From positions 87,285,648 through 87,349,647 of the forward strand of contig OZ020267.1 of the NCBI GenBank assembly GCA_963971225.1: a stretch of 64,000 nt of DNA, written 5' to 3'. The notes below the pieces were generated by a model. That model was not told the DNA's origin. It ran no database searches and saw nothing but the letters and a program-made list of their open reading frames with translations. This DNA comes from Melieria omissa. Taxonomy: Eukaryota; Arthropoda; Insecta; Diptera; Ulidiidae. The position numbers and the translations under genes are program-made. Position 1 is the stretch's first letter; every line of letters starts with the position of its first letter. Of the stretch, positions 18,820 to 30,127 are shown piece by piece.

Positions 18820-19876
18820 TTAGACTTGTTCGTCCCGAACAAGTGCCGAGGTTCCGCTGTGATAAGGCGCCAGGCGCTCCAAATGGACTACCTTCAGCAT
18901 AGCGCCTTTATTGCTGTAACGTTGGATCCTGTATACCACGTCGTTAATCCTAGTCACGACTTCGTAAGGCCCTTCCCATGACGCTTGAAGTTTCGGAGAC
19001 AAAGATTTTCTCCGCTGCGGATTACCAGATCGCCCTCTTGAAACCCTGCTGAGTTCGCCCGTAGATCATATCTGGCTTTCGCCTTATCGCTGACCAGTTT
19101 GGTGCGGCTCCTTATAAACTGGTGAATGTCCTCCAGTTCCGCCCGCTTATTGGCCACGTATTCCGTCTTAGCGCCTCCCGTCGTGCTGACTACCCCGAAC
19201 TTCAAGTCAGCGGGTAACCGCAACTCTGTGCCGAACACTGCTCGGGCTGGAGTGAGTGATGTCGTGTCGTGCGGGGCTGACCTATACGCCATCAGGAACA
19301 GGGGGATATGCGTGTCCCAATCCTTTTGATTCCTGCCTACCACTTTCTGCAGGTATTCTTCCAGTGTCCGGTTAAAGCGTTCCATCATGCCGTCGGACTG
19401 TGGGTGCAAAGGAATACCGCAGACTCGAAATTCCGGCCTTGATCTGAGTGCAACTCCAACGGAACTCCGAACCTGGCTACCCAGTTGTTTACCAGCGTTT
19501 CCGATATCGTAGTGGCCTCCTGGTTAGGAATAGGGTACACTTCGGGCCATTTGCTGAAGTAATCCATTACCACCAGCACATATTTGTTGCCTTGAGTGCT
19601 AGTTGGGAATGGACCGGCGACGTCCATAGCAATCCGCTCGAAGGGCGCTCCCACGTTGTACTGCTGCATGCGGCCTCGAGATTTTCTTGTCGGCCCTTTC
19701 GCGGCTGAACATCGGTCGCAGCTCTTAATCCACTCGGCTACAGACTCCTGACATCCTACCCAGTAGAATCGTCTTTTTATTTTGGCGACGGTTTTAGTGA
19801 TGCCTAGGTGCACTCCACTGGAGTCGTTATGGTATGCCTCGATGACCTCGTTGATTCTGCATTTCGGCACTACCAT
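18820..19876 (-). pseudogene. pol: Element B integrase
   Basis: From high to low coordinates the frames show the HHCC zinc region (HLGITKTVAKIKRRFYW, then CDRC), the core with MDVAGPFP, VVMDYFSKWPEV and HSDQGRNFES, then HPQSDGMMERFNRTLEEYL with the catalytic Glu, and the C-terminal GPYEVV region. The reading frame changes twice, near 19409 and near 18980, so the enzyme is broken. The catalytic D,D,E residues remain. It would have inserted the element DNA in the nucleus. Confidence 0.88.
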
Positions 19877-20440
19877 TAGAGAGTTGCTGGTCCGACCATC
19901 CGCGCTCTCCCATTCGCGGTACAGGCAGCCTTCCTTCAGTCGCAGACTTTTCCACTGTGCCCAGTAAGCCTTAGCGATCGGGCTTTCACCGGCAATCTCC
20001 TGCCAATCTGGACGTGCGCCTTGCTCCTTGCCTTCAGTGATTTTTGCAGGATCCCTATCCTCGCGCTGGTCCTTTTGTATCCTCTCCGCAAACTACTCTT
20101 CCTCTGGCATAACGCTAACCAATCCTACGTCCACTATCTGCTCTTTACTTTCGGCTCGCGAGCACCGCCTGCATTCGACTTTGCACGGACGGCGTGACAA
20201 GGCATCGGGTTTTCCATGGCTGCTACTCTTACGATGCTCTACCATGTAGTCGTAGCTCTGCAGTCGCTCGATCCACCGCGCCAACTGGCCTTCCGGATCT
20301 TTAAAGTTCAGGAGCCATTTCAATGCCGCATGATCTGTACGCAGGCGAAACTTTTGTCCATACAGATATTTGTGGAAGTGTTATATGCATTCCAATACTG
20401 CCAGCTACTGCCTTCGTGTCACGCAGTAGTTGCGTTCAGA
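19877..20440 (-). pseudogene. pol: Element B RNase H C-terminal part and linker
   Basis: A frame at 20093-20323 encodes the end of RNase H (WIERLQSYDYMVEHR, then KPDALSRRPC), a typical gypsy-type connector. The sequence between this and integrase is degenerate with stops. The part just upstream, at 20324-20440, shows homologous but shifted frames. Confidence 0.75.
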
Positions 20441-21323
20441 TTTCGACAAAATTTTGCTGTAGTATGCTATCACTTGTTCTTGGCCATCTATTATAATGTG
20501 ACAGCACACCGCCAATACTATGCCCACTTGCATCTGTATCCAGCACAAACATCTCTCCAGGCACGGGGAAGGCCAGAATTGGAGCAGTGCACAGTTTTTC
20601 CTTCAGTAGTGCAAAAGCCTGCTCCTGCTCTTCGAAGGCTTGATTCTTTTTCGTCAGTTTGTGCAAGCTGCCGGCTATGTTCGCAAATCCCGGAACGAAT
20701 CTTCGGTAATATGTGCTCAAGCCCAGGAAACTGCGGAGTTCGTGTAGATTGCGTGGCCGGGGCCACTCCTTCACCGCCGTTATTTTGCCTTCATCCGTAT
20801 GTACTCCGCGGGCGGAAACCGTATGACCCAGATATTTGACCTCTTTTTGAAACAGCGAGCACTTCTTTGGGTTGAGTTTAAGCCCGGCTTCTCGTATCCG
20901 CTCGAATACCTCCTTTAGCTTTCCCAGGTGGTCGTCGAAGTTTTTACCCATCACGATAATGTCGTCGAGGTACACCAGGCACGTCCGCCAATGCAGCCCT
21001 TTTAGCACGCGTTCCATTAGCCGCTCGAATGTTGCTGGTGCGTTGCAGAGTCCAAACGGCATGACGGTAAACTGCCACAAACCATCGCCAACACTGAAAG
21101 CCGTTTTCTCCTTGTCCTTGTCTGCAAGTTCTACCTGCCAATAGCCGCTGCGTAAGTCGAGTGTAGAAAACCACTGTGTGCCTGACAGCGTGTCCAGGGT
21201 GTCATCGATTCGAGGTAGTGGATACCTGTCCTTCTTGGTCACGTCATTGAGCTTTCGATAGTTCACACACAAAATCGGGTACTGCCATCCTTTTTCTTGA
21301 CTAACACGACCGGTGAACACCAA
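20436..21323 (-). pseudogene. pol: Element B reverse transcriptase and RNase H start
   Basis: The 295-codon frame carries NYRKLNDVTKKDRYPLPRID, STLDLRSGYWQV, VMPFGLCNAPATFERLMERV, the active site VYLDDIIVM and RNase H LDTDASGHSIGGVL. It is nearly identical to the split RT of element A and shows the empty site into which the errantivirus inserted there. A frameshift near 21285-21300 separates it from the RT N-terminus. Confidence 0.9.
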
Positions 21324-21547
21324 GGGCCTGACGAAGGCTCTATGACCTTTTCTGTATGCATGTTTTCAATCAAATTTGTGACCTCTTCCCTCTTGGCCAG
21401 AGGGACCCGTCTTGGTGGTTGGCGGATTGGTTTCGCACTTCCGGTGTCGATGTTGTGTCGATATGACGCTCCAGTATCCAGTGTCAACACGAACATCTTT
21501 CCATCTATCTTTCCTTCAATCGTCAAGCTGCTGGGTTGTCGTTTCAA
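21263..21547 (-). pseudogene. pol: Element B protease fused to RT N-terminus by deletion
   Basis: The frame joins the protease active site (LTLDTGASY) directly to the RT leader (RHNIDTGSAKPIRQPPRR). In element A these are separated by about 240 codons, so a deletion removed the rest of the protease here. The deletion kept the frame. A GTTAAAC followed by TAG lies upstream at the gag end, as in element A. Confidence 0.85.
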
Positions 21548-21615
21548 CTGCGAGACAAGGACGGTGGGGCAGCAGGTGGTGGGGATCAGCTCACGCCCCT
21601 TTGGGCTGACCCGTT

Positions 21616-23382
21616 CTAGTTTAACGACTCGTTGTCCTCAGCCCTGCGCTTGTTGGCTGGGCCTCGATTTTCAGTGTTCCTCGCTTCAGGCGATTGCGAT
21701 CGAGAACGGGAACGCCTCTTTCGTTGACGGCAGTCTCGTGACATGTGACCCTGGTTGCCGCATGCCCAACAAACAATTTTAGAGGAGACCACCCGTGGCC
21801 TGCCTGGTGTCTCACAGCTTATGGCTTGTATCGCAATGTCATTGTCCGACTGAATTTGACGTATCCTTGCAGGTGCATACCGGCTGCTCCCAATCCATGT
21901 CGCCTCATATGTCATCGCGCTGGTTACCGTTTCCTTAAACGTCGGCTTGCCCATCATCGACGCACTGCGACGTGTCTCCGGATCATGAATACCTTCAATA
22001 AACGACTCAATCTTCATCCTCTCGAGATCATCAGCGCCGAATTTTGGGTAGCACAGCTATACGAGCCGCTCAATGTCTGCAGCGCCTCGTTTGCTCTTTG
22101 CCGGCGGTTCTTCAGCTCACAGTAGTAGAGCGTATGGTTGTGCTCGTTGCTGTACTTCGCTGCCAACGCTCTCATGATGGCCTCGTAATCACTTCTTGAA
22201 CATTCCGGAACTGATGTCATTACCTCAGCCGCAGCACCTTTCCTTACATCGGTCCACTGATTTTCCAGAGCCGCCAGGTCGAATTGTAGCTTGAATGTAT
22301 CGAACGGCGTAGTCCCATCATAAGTAGGCACTTCTGCTCGGGTGGCAACACGTTCCGGAACTGGCGGCAACCATTCTCGGTGTTGTACCTCTCTAAGCCG
22401 CTCGTCGATTTTTCTGTTTACCGAATCCTCCAGCTCAGGGAATCATCCAGGTCGTCGAGTCGTTTGTCCAAGTGTTCCACTTGAGCTCTCAGGTGCTCCA
22501 CCTTCACCTTTAGCTTGTTGGAGATTTCTTCCACTTTCTGCACCAAGAGCGCAGAATTTTCTTGAAGCTTTGTTTCCATTCGCTATGCTGCTGCTCGGTT
22601 CGCCGTTCCATTTTCGCTATTTCTTGATTCGTAGTGCCTAGCTTCGCTGCCATTTCTCGATTTGCAGTCTCGACTTTTGCCGAAATTTCCTGATTCGTAG
22701 TTTCCAGTTTTTGTTTGTCGGCCTGGAATAAGAATTACAAGAATCGCACAAGTGCGCTCTTGGCAGGCAATGGCAAAACCTACAAGTGTGAAAGAAAAAA
22801 CTGCCAATCGCCGTTCGGATTTGGCGTTAAACTGTAGGTCCCCTCCCTCCCTTTCCCCATCCGTTTCAAATGTGTGTTGTATCACATGTTGGAAAAAACA
22901 GTGTTGCATACACATTTCAAACGGGTGGAATTTATGGTATCACAACGGGCCCATAGGCCTAAGTGTGTCTCATACAAAGGCAGCGACTTAACCAACCAAT
23001 CAACCAAGTTTCCAGTTTCGCTGTCATTTCTCGATTCGAAATTTCCAATTTCGCTGCCACTTGCGCTGACATTTCGCGATTTTCACGGTTTGAAGTCTCG
23101 AACATGCCTTTCATTGCAAGCATTAGCTGGCCTATGTCTAATGCTTGTAATGGTCCAGCCGGTGCAGTCGTACTTTGCATCGACGCAGCACCCGCAGGCG
23201 ATTCCTCCACTTTGGCCGACGCCTCTTGTTCCTGCGTTCCCAACTCGCAGCCCAATCGATGCCTCGTGATGCACACGCATCTCGCGCAGCTGCAACTCCA
23301 CCTTTCCGCCAGCTGTCGGCAAATTCCAGGCAGCCAGCTCCTCCTTCAGCTGGTCCACCTTCAGCAGCTCCAGTTTAACCAT
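21616..23382 (-). pseudogene. gag: Element B gag, disrupted
   Basis: The N-terminus (LLKVDQLKEELAAWNLPTA) repeats the SAP-like motif of element A Gag. Capsid-like pieces occur at 22014-22370 and 21616-22017, the latter with the knuckle CWACGNQGHMSRDC and the Arg/Ser tail. Several deletions and frameshifts break it, and a SINE-like insertion interrupts the coiled-coil part at 22711-23006. Confidence 0.87.
22711..23006 (+). mobile_element. SINE-like or truncated LINE insertion in element B gag
   Basis: The 296-bp insert is flanked by the 12-bp duplication AGTTTCCAGTTT (22699-22710 and 23007-23018). Its 3' end is an AACC-type tail. It contains GCCGTTCGGA and AACTGTAGGTCCC, a module also present at 48462-48710 on the other strand. 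No coding capacity is seen. It was inserted by target-primed reverse transcription. Confidence 0.85.
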
Positions 23383-23447
23383 GTCTGTGTTTTTATAATT
23401 TTTTTTTTTTTATATTCAGCAACACAATCCGAACATCTGACACCAAA

Positions 23448-23859
23448 TGTTACGAAAATGACTTTTCCAAGTTCGTTTGGATTGTGCTTGAAAATAAAAC
23501 CACATAAATTATTCAACGCAAACGCAGTCAAAAACCAACAATCGCTTTATTTACAAATTTACACTTGTTACTACTTTACACTACTATTGCATGTTTCCCC
23601 TTTGCTTGCTCAACACAGACTCGACTCTCTGCGCTGCACACTGCTGCTTTTATACTAGTTTTCTTATCGCGCCGAAGTTTCTTGCACATTCTAGTTGTAC
23701 TCTCTTTCTCGATTGTTCTAGCACAGCGCATCACCTTTCGCGAACCATCCTCGCCATAACGGAATTATAGCAAGTTTGGCGTACTCCAAAGTGCATGCCT
23801 AAAAGTATGATTGGAAAAGCATTCATGCATAGCACAGCACAGAGTGACTCATCGTTACA
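23448..23859 (-). repeat. Element B 5' LTR (different subtype from its 3' LTR)
   Basis: The 412-bp LTR begins TGTAACGATGAGTCAC and ends CATTTTCGTAACA on the minus strand. It matches the solo LTR at 58740-58961 better than the 3' LTR of B. A primer site with TGGTGTCAGATGTTCGG follows. Confidence 0.87.
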
Positions 23860-24213
23860 ATACTTTATAAACCAAGAATTGTTTTTACACGTCTATCAGT
23901 AAATAATTTCACATGCCATATGAAGAAACAGAACGCATATAAAATTAACCATGCCATAGAAATGTTCGAAAGCCATATGTATTAAAAGTGATACAAAGGA
24001 GAGAATTGTAAACTTTTCAATTTTCTCATGCCCTTTCTCTTCAAAAAGTGTGAAAGATGGTTTTAAACGAGCATAATCCCAACACAAGCAAAGTCACAAG
24101 GGGTGGTTCTATTATTTATATCCTGAAAGAAGTTATAATAAAACGCAAAAGCAAATCTAAAATTTTTGATACAAAGCTCGACCTACGGTTAAAAAAATTT
24201 TCGTTCCACAACT
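23860..24213. other. AT-rich spacer, nothing recognised
   Basis: About 350 bases between element B and a Helitron-like terminus. I see no open frame, repeat or motif that I can name. Confidence 0.6.
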
Positions 24214-24790
24214 AGCAAGACCCCGCGGCATTGCATGCAAAGTTTGAGTGAATGGGCTCAATAAATCAAGTTTTTTTTAACACCGTCCGCACGTCTTGTA
24301 AGTATTTATTCGCTTGGCGCCGGCAGCGCTAATCCGGATTTCTTGACTTGTCGCCGGCCGTTTTTTACATTATCGGGAGATTATGAATTGTTAAGTTTTA
24401 CTAATCTCATCGTTAGTTCTCATAAATTTTCAACCTACTTTCATGAAATTTCGAAGATATACATACGTAACTACGAGTAAATACAAAATTCGTTTGTTTT
24501 GTATACTTTGCGCACGACACCACTGTGGTGTCGCCGGCTATTGGCCGCTACTTTGCTCACGACGCCACTGTGGTGTCGCCGGACGGTATAGTGTTAATCG
24601 TTCGTTGATCCAGTCAGATTCGTACAAGAAAATATTTGTCTAATTATGTCTTATTTAAAGGGCTTTCGTCATATTTTGAGTAATTTGACCCTTTAAATCA
24701 TGTTTCCCTATACAAACTCTTAACCCATCGTTGACCCCGTCAGATTTCGATTTTCGAAAAAATAAAAAACACGTTTCGTTTTATTTATCA
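24214..24790 (-). repeat. Helitron-like repeat fragment with TTAACCC-type units
   Basis: The minus strand ends GCCGCGGGGTCTTGCTAG at 24214, resembling a Helitron 3' end. The rest contains two units of the dispersed repeat with TTAACCC and CGTTGACCCCGTCAGATTTCG. A MITE with TTAA duplication is inserted at 24281-24593. Confidence 0.6.
24281..24593. mobile_element. 313-bp MITE, piggyBac-like (TTAA target)
   Basis: TTAA flanks the insert at 24277-24280 and 24594-24597. Its ends are CACCGTCCGC and, inverted, CACTATACCGTCCGG. The surrounding repeat has a TTAA at this place elsewhere (for example around 24720), which supports the insertion. The right part holds two copies of a near-palindromic CACTGTGGTGTCGCCGG motif. 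No coding region. Confidence 0.7.
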
Positions 24791-26134
24791 CTAGTAGGGC
24801 CCTGCGGCTTTGCACGCAAGCTTGAAGTCAATGGGCCAAATAAATTAAGTTTCTTCATACTACACTCTATGGACCATGCCAAGCTTCTTTTATGTAATGC
24901 CCAATCCATTCCTCCAGTCGAAAGGTGCGACCCGGTTTCGTTTATATGCGACTTTCAGTTCCAAAGTTACGCGGAAAATTTCAATCACAAAAAATATGCC
25001 GCGCCCCTTGTTCAACGCCCATAAAATTTTGCCAGTAGAATGACACATCTACGGGACGATGGTATACAAAACTTCAAAGCTTTCCAACTTATTTTTCCGA
25101 AGATATTCCACATTGAAAATTTGGGTTCTATGGGCGGTGACATGCCCCTCGTCCAATACCCAGTAGGGTATCCCTGTCGAAGGGCACGTCGGAATAGTAA
25201 GTATGTGCCAAATATCTTGATGTGTGATTTGCAGTTCCAAAGTTATTGAAAACAATAGGGTCGCTTAAAAAGTGCCACGCCCTTGTCCAACGCCCATACA
25301 ATTTAACGACACGTCTAAGCCATGACGCTGTATCAAATTTCAATGCTGGCCGACTTATAATTCCGAAGATATTTCATATTAAAAACTAGGATTGTATGGG
25401 CAGTGCCAGGCCCCTCGTCCGATACCCACCCCATTCCCCATGTCGAAGGCCACATCTAAATCGTAAGTTTGTGTCAAATCTCTTTGATGTGTGATTTGTA
25501 GTTCCAAAGTTATTCAAAACATTTTATTTGGTTTAAAAGTGCCACGCCCCTTGTCCAACGCTCACAAAGTTTTACCTGTGAAACGGCACATCCCGCACAA
25601 AATTTTCATGCTGTCATTCCGAAGATATTCCATATTGAAAATTTAAGTTGTATGGGCGGTGCCACGCCCCTTGTCAAAAACCCACCCCATTCCCCCTATC
25701 GAATCGCTAAATCTTTTGACACCGGTATTGCTGTGACAAATATATCATGGCTGATTTGTTATTATAGGTATCCTGGGGTGGTCTGCCGCCTGCCTTTCTC
25801 GACCATCCATCGGGTCCTTATACCGGTCGGTAGTCGGGAAGGACTAGAGCGGAAACTATGACTAGACCTCCTCGTGGTGGCCACCGGTAACAGCCACTGC
25901 GGGTAGGGTCTTGTCTCTGCCCGTAGTGGCTGGCTAACTAGTCGATTTCCCCTAAACTCCTATCTCCCCATTTTCTACCCTCATTCCCCTTCTCTCTCCC
26001 CTCCCCCCCCATAATCCAAGGTGTCACGCGACCCGTGCCTATTGGATGGTTTGCAGCCAGGGGGTAATACCGGCTGTATTCTAACGGAGCCTCTCTGATA
26101 CCTGCCCGCCTCAGAGAGTAGCTTTGGGCTTACC

Positions 26135-27601
26135 GTGCTATTGGGGGCTATGGCACGGCGGACCTTCCCTTCCCCTACACTCGTGGGACCAAGTATGGGT
26201 AAAAAAGTGAAAAAATTCAATGCACTAGCGGGTTCTTATACCGCAACACAACTGGCGAGTCAGGCGGAGCACAATATCCATGACACTGACGCCCAGGTAG
26301 CTACTCCTCGGAGTATGAAGACGGCTAAACGCACGTTATCTGGTAAATTTGGCATAAAGGTTGGAAAATTTGGGCCAAAACCAGAAAGAACCGGACTGAC
26401 GAAAGGACAGCAGAAGGAAAGTCGAGTGGAGGTGGGGTCTGCGGGTGTTTCGGCACCCAAAGACACTGAACCACAACCTTCGACGAGTACTGGACTGATT
26501 TCCGGACAGACCCAAAGATTGGGGGAAGTCAGGAAGGCGACAGGACTAAGTGGCGCAGGTGTCAAGTGGTACCTGCGTTATCTTAGCGGGGGCTTAACAC
26601 CCGAGCAGGCCAAGGAAAAAGCCTTGGACCGCGCAGTACCTACAACTTCGACCGAGACGAAGAAGAGGGGCGCGGCAGAAATCAGTCCTCAGGATGGCAA
26701 CGTTGCCAAGAAGTCTAGGACTGAAGGACAGACGCGGACGGTACAGAAACCGAAGCTGGGAGGCAGGAAGCCAGGGGGCAGTTATGCCAGCGCCGTGAAG
26801 GGCGTCAGACTGGCAATACTCCCAGCATCTTTCCCTGAAAACATACTCTCACGGGAGGATCAGGGAAAGATTGAAGATGCTTTGGTAGCAGAAATGTGCA
26901 AGGGCTGGAGGCCGAAACTCCAGTTCGACGGCATACACTTTCGACCAGGTCTTATACTGGTCGACTGTGTAGATGCAGACACAGCAGAGTGGCTGAAAGG
27001 CCTTTTCCCGGCGCTGCTTGGCTGGAAAGGGGTACTGTTAACCACGTGCGACGGGGATAATTTACCGGGCGTACACCTGTTAACGGTCTACCTCCCGAAG
27101 GCGGCATGCATGGACAATAAGCAGATCCTCGATCTCCTTATTGCCCAGAACGAGGGACTGCACACGAAGCTGTGGAGGGTCTTTAAAAGTAGAGACGAGA
27201 AGCAGGGCAAGGTCCTGACGATCGGGGTTGACGACCGGTCGTTGGAGGCCATCAAAAAGGGCAACTGCCTACTGCGGTACAGGTTTGGCACTGTACTGGT
27301 GCACTTGCACAAGCGCCGCGAGCCATCGAAAGCGGCCGACACACCAGCAGCCGATACTCCGGCGGGCGGCACTGCCGACATACCGAAGGAGGTGGCTAGC
27401 CTGGTGGAACAGGAGGCCGCTAGCAGTGAGGTCGTCGAGGAGATCAGCTTACTACCTCACGAAGTTGAGGGGATCGACTCGATTGACCTCTCGATGCTAA
27501 GCATGGCGGCGGACGAGGAAGACTCGGACAGAGTCACCCTGTCAGACCTCGATAAAGAGGGCAGTCTGACAGAGAACGAAAGCGGTGCCACCCCAACATA
27601 A
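26135..27601 (+). CDS. LINE-A ORF1 protein
   Basis: The frame is intact over 488 codons; the likely ATG is at or just after 26135. The N-terminal half is basic and Thr/Gln-rich. Residues of about 225-330 (LAILPASFPENILSREDQG, FDGIHFRPGLILVDC, ADTAEWLKGLFP) resemble the DUF4780-type domain found in insect LINE ORF1 proteins. The C-terminus is acidic. No CCHC knuckle is present. It probably binds the element RNA. Seven bases separate its stop from the ORF2 ATG at 27609, so ORF2 may be reached by re-initiation. Confidence 0.85.
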   Translation: MLLGAMARRTFPSPTLVGPSMGKKVKKFNALAGSYTATQLASQAEHNIHDTDAQVATPRSMKTAKRTLSGKFGIKVGKFGPKPERTGLTKGQQKESRVEVGSAGVSAPKDTEPQPSTSTGLISGQTQRLGEVRKATGLSGAGVKWYLRYLSGGLTPEQAKEKALDRAVPTTSTETKKRGAAEISPQDGNVAKKSRTEGQTRTVQKPKLGGRKPGGSYASAVKGVRLAILPASFPENILSREDQGKIEDALVAEMCKGWRPKLQFDGIHFRPGLILVDCVDADTAEWLKGLFPALLGWKGVLLTTCDGDNLPGVHLLTVYLPKAACMDNKQILDLLIAQNEGLHTKLWRVFKSRDEKQGKVLTIGVDDRSLEAIKKGNCLLRYRFGTVLVHLHKRREPSKAADTPAADTPAGGTADIPKEVASLVEQEAASSEVVEEISLLPHEVEGIDSIDLSMLSMAADEEDSDRVTLSDLDKEGSLTENESGATPT

Positions 27602-27608
27602 GGCAGCG

Positions 27609-28850
27609 ATGACCAGCACTAGAGTTGCGCAGGTAAATCTGCACCATGCGAAGGCTGCGTCAGCCGTAATCGCAAGGGCAACCCTCAGGTCAAATCTGAG
27701 TGTAGTGCTGGTCCAGGAACCCTGGGTATACAGGGGCCAAATTAAAGGTTTGGCGGAGAAGAACATCCAGGTAATTTGGGACATTAGATGTAACAACCCA
27801 AGGGCCTGTTTGTTACTAACCAGTAGTTTGAATTACCTCTGTCTTTCAGAGTTCCTCTCTAGGGATCTGGTAGCGGTGCAAATCCCGGTTAAGCTAAACG
27901 GGACAGCGCGAGACATGGTAGTAGCCACAGGATACTTTCCAGGAGAAGACCCTCAGGTCCCACCTGAGATAGTCTCTAGACTGGTAGAGTACTGCGAGCG
28001 GAAGAAGCTGCCACTTATACTAGGCTGCAATGCTAACGCGTACAGCGAAGCCTGGGGAAGCAGCGACACGAATCGAAGGGGTGAGTACCTTCTCGATTAT
28101 ATAGCTGGCAATAAGCTTGAAATTTTTAACGTGGGTAGTACACCAACGTTTGTAACCAGTGCGAGAGAGGAGGTCCTGGATATTACTCTAGGAAATACTC
28201 TGAGCTCCGGACTGGTTAGAAACTGGAGGGTGTCAAACGAACCTTCAATGTCGGACCATAAAATTATCAGGTTTGACATTGAGGGTACCACCTCAGTCAG
28301 GAAAATTCTAAGAAATCCCAGGAGAACAAACTGGGATAAATTCCAAGAAACCCTGAGTTTAAACTCCAACCGCTTTGGGATGGGGGACAATATCAGGAAT
28401 ACAGTGGAGTTAGAAACTGAAGTAGCGTGCTTCAATAGCACTATTATTGATGCATACGAAAGTAGCTGTCCGATCAGCAAAGTATATTCCTCCAGGGATG
28501 TGCCCTGGTGGAACAAAGACCTCAATATACTGCGAAGCAAGGTTCGCAGGCTTTTCAACCGGTCCAAGCGTACCGGGGATTGGTCTGAATATAAAAGCGC
28601 ATTAACCTTATATAATAAGGAAATAAGGAAAGCTAAGCGCAGAAGCTTTAGAAGCTTCTGCGAAAGCATAGAACAGACATCGGAGGCATCAAGACTCTAT
28701 AAGGTCATGGCCAAAGGACACAGCCTGTCTTCCACGAGTCTCCGGAAAAGCAATGGGGAATTTACCGAGAGTGAGGAGGAGAAGGTAAAGCTACTTCTAG
28801 ATACCCACTTCCCGGGCTCTGTTGCTTGGAGGGACAAGCTGAGGTACTAG
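27609..28850 (+). pseudogene. LINE-A ORF2, endonuclease and pre-RT region
   Basis: The ATG at 27609 opens the APE-type endonuclease (VAQVNLHHAKAA, LVQEPW, then EVLDITLGN and SMSDHKIIRF). Where related elements have an Asp-containing G-D-x-N-A motif, this copy has GCNANAYSEAWGS, so a catalytic Asp may be lost. The linker continues to 28850, where the frame ends and RT takes over in another frame from 28826. The endonuclease would nick the genomic target. Confidence 0.85.
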
Positions 28851-30109
28851 GCAGAATCTCCAGAGGAGATTGGACAGTGGCAAAGGAAATCTGTACGGAA
28901 GAAAGGTTAAGGTGGGCGGTTAGCACCTTTAAACCACTTAAATCACCCGGACCCGACGGAATCTTCCCTGCCTTACTACAGAAGGGCATGGATCTCATCA
29001 AGAACCAGCTCCTGAAAATTTCTAGAGCCAGTCTGGCGCTGGGTTATATACCAGAGGCCTGGAGGCGGGCAAAGGTGGTGTTCATTCCGAAGGTCGGGAA
29101 GAAGGATCCTCTTCACCCGAAATCCTTCAGACCAATTTGTCTGACCTCATTCGTACTGAAAGCTCTGGAGAAAGTTGTTGACAACTACGTACGGACGACA
29201 GTCCTAATAGACAATCCGTTACACACATGCCAGCATGCATACAGGGCAGGACGCTCCACTGAAACTGCACTGTATCAGCTGACAGGTGAGATACAGGAAA
29301 GTCTAGATGCGAAAGAGATGGCACTATGTGCCTTTCTAGACGTGGAGGGGGCCTTCGACAACACCTCTCATGAAACTATAGATCATGCTCTTACCAGCAG
29401 AGGAATTAATAATACCCTGAAAGGTTGGATCAACAGTATGCTTGCTACTAGGAAGGTGGAGCTACAAACTAGTGCAGGCGAGGTGGTAATAGCCAGTACT
29501 ACCAGAGGATGTCCACAAGGTGGGGTTTTATCCCCTCTGTTGTGGAGTTTTGTGGTTGACGAACTATTGCAAGTACTGTCTACCTCTGGTCTTATGGTCC
29601 AGGGGTATGCAGATGACATTGTAATTCCATGCAGGGGAAAATTTGAAGATACCCTGCGGGATAGAATAACCCTAGGGTTAAGAGTAACTAAGAGGTGGTG
29701 TGCTAAGGTGGGGCTGAATATCAATCCAGCAAAAACCACCATAGTACCCTTTACAAGGAGATACAAACTTGATGCTCTTAGACCAATCTCTTTGGATGGA
29801 ATAAGAATAGAATTCCAGAAGGAGGTTAAATATCTAGGCGTAATACTAGATCAGAAACTACTCTGGAAAGGACATATTGAAGAAACGATGCGGAAGGCCG
29901 TCAGAGTCTTCATGACCTGCAGATCCATAGCAGGTAAAAGCTGGGGTTGCACTCCAAGAATACTGAGATGGATCTACACGGCGATCGTGAGGCCTATGAT
30001 AACGTATGGCTCAGTTGTTTGGGCAAGCAAAACCAATCAACAGTCCACTATCAAGGCGCTCAGTAAGCTCCAGAGACTAGCATGTTTATGCATGACTGGT
30101 TCTCATTGA
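28826..30109 (+). pseudogene. LINE-A ORF2, reverse transcriptase
   Basis: The frame carries LKSPGPDGIFPALLQKG, the RT motifs KSFRPICLTSFVLKALEK, AFLDVEGAFDNTSHE, RGCPQGGVLSPLLW and the active site QGYADDIVIP (29608-29637), then the thumb with KYLGVILD. It ends at a stop at 30107-30109 and is out of frame with the endonuclease. All RT catalytic Asp residues are present. Confidence 0.9.
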
Positions 30110-30127
30110 ACGTGTCCAACAGCATCC

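Larger units (their letters stand above)
18325..23859 (-). mobile_element. Ty3/gypsy element B, decayed relative of element A with unequal LTRs
   Basis: On the minus strand the order is a 5' LTR (23448-23859), primer site, gag, protease, RT, RNase H, integrase and a 3' LTR (18325-18808). Gag and pol are close relatives of element A but carry many frameshifts and deletions, including loss of about 240 codons between protease and RT. The two LTRs belong to different subtypes and the flanks do not form a matching TSD, so the copy is probably a recombinant of two elements. Confidence 0.88.

Noticed and set aside
18820..21547. A host integrase-like or protease-like gene
   Set aside because: The pieces lie between two LTRs in gypsy order and match element A, so it is a retrotransposon.
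24500..24590. Two near-palindromic CACTGTGGTGTCG motifs as operator sites
   Set aside because: They lie inside a TTAA-flanked MITE and are most simply part of its end structure.
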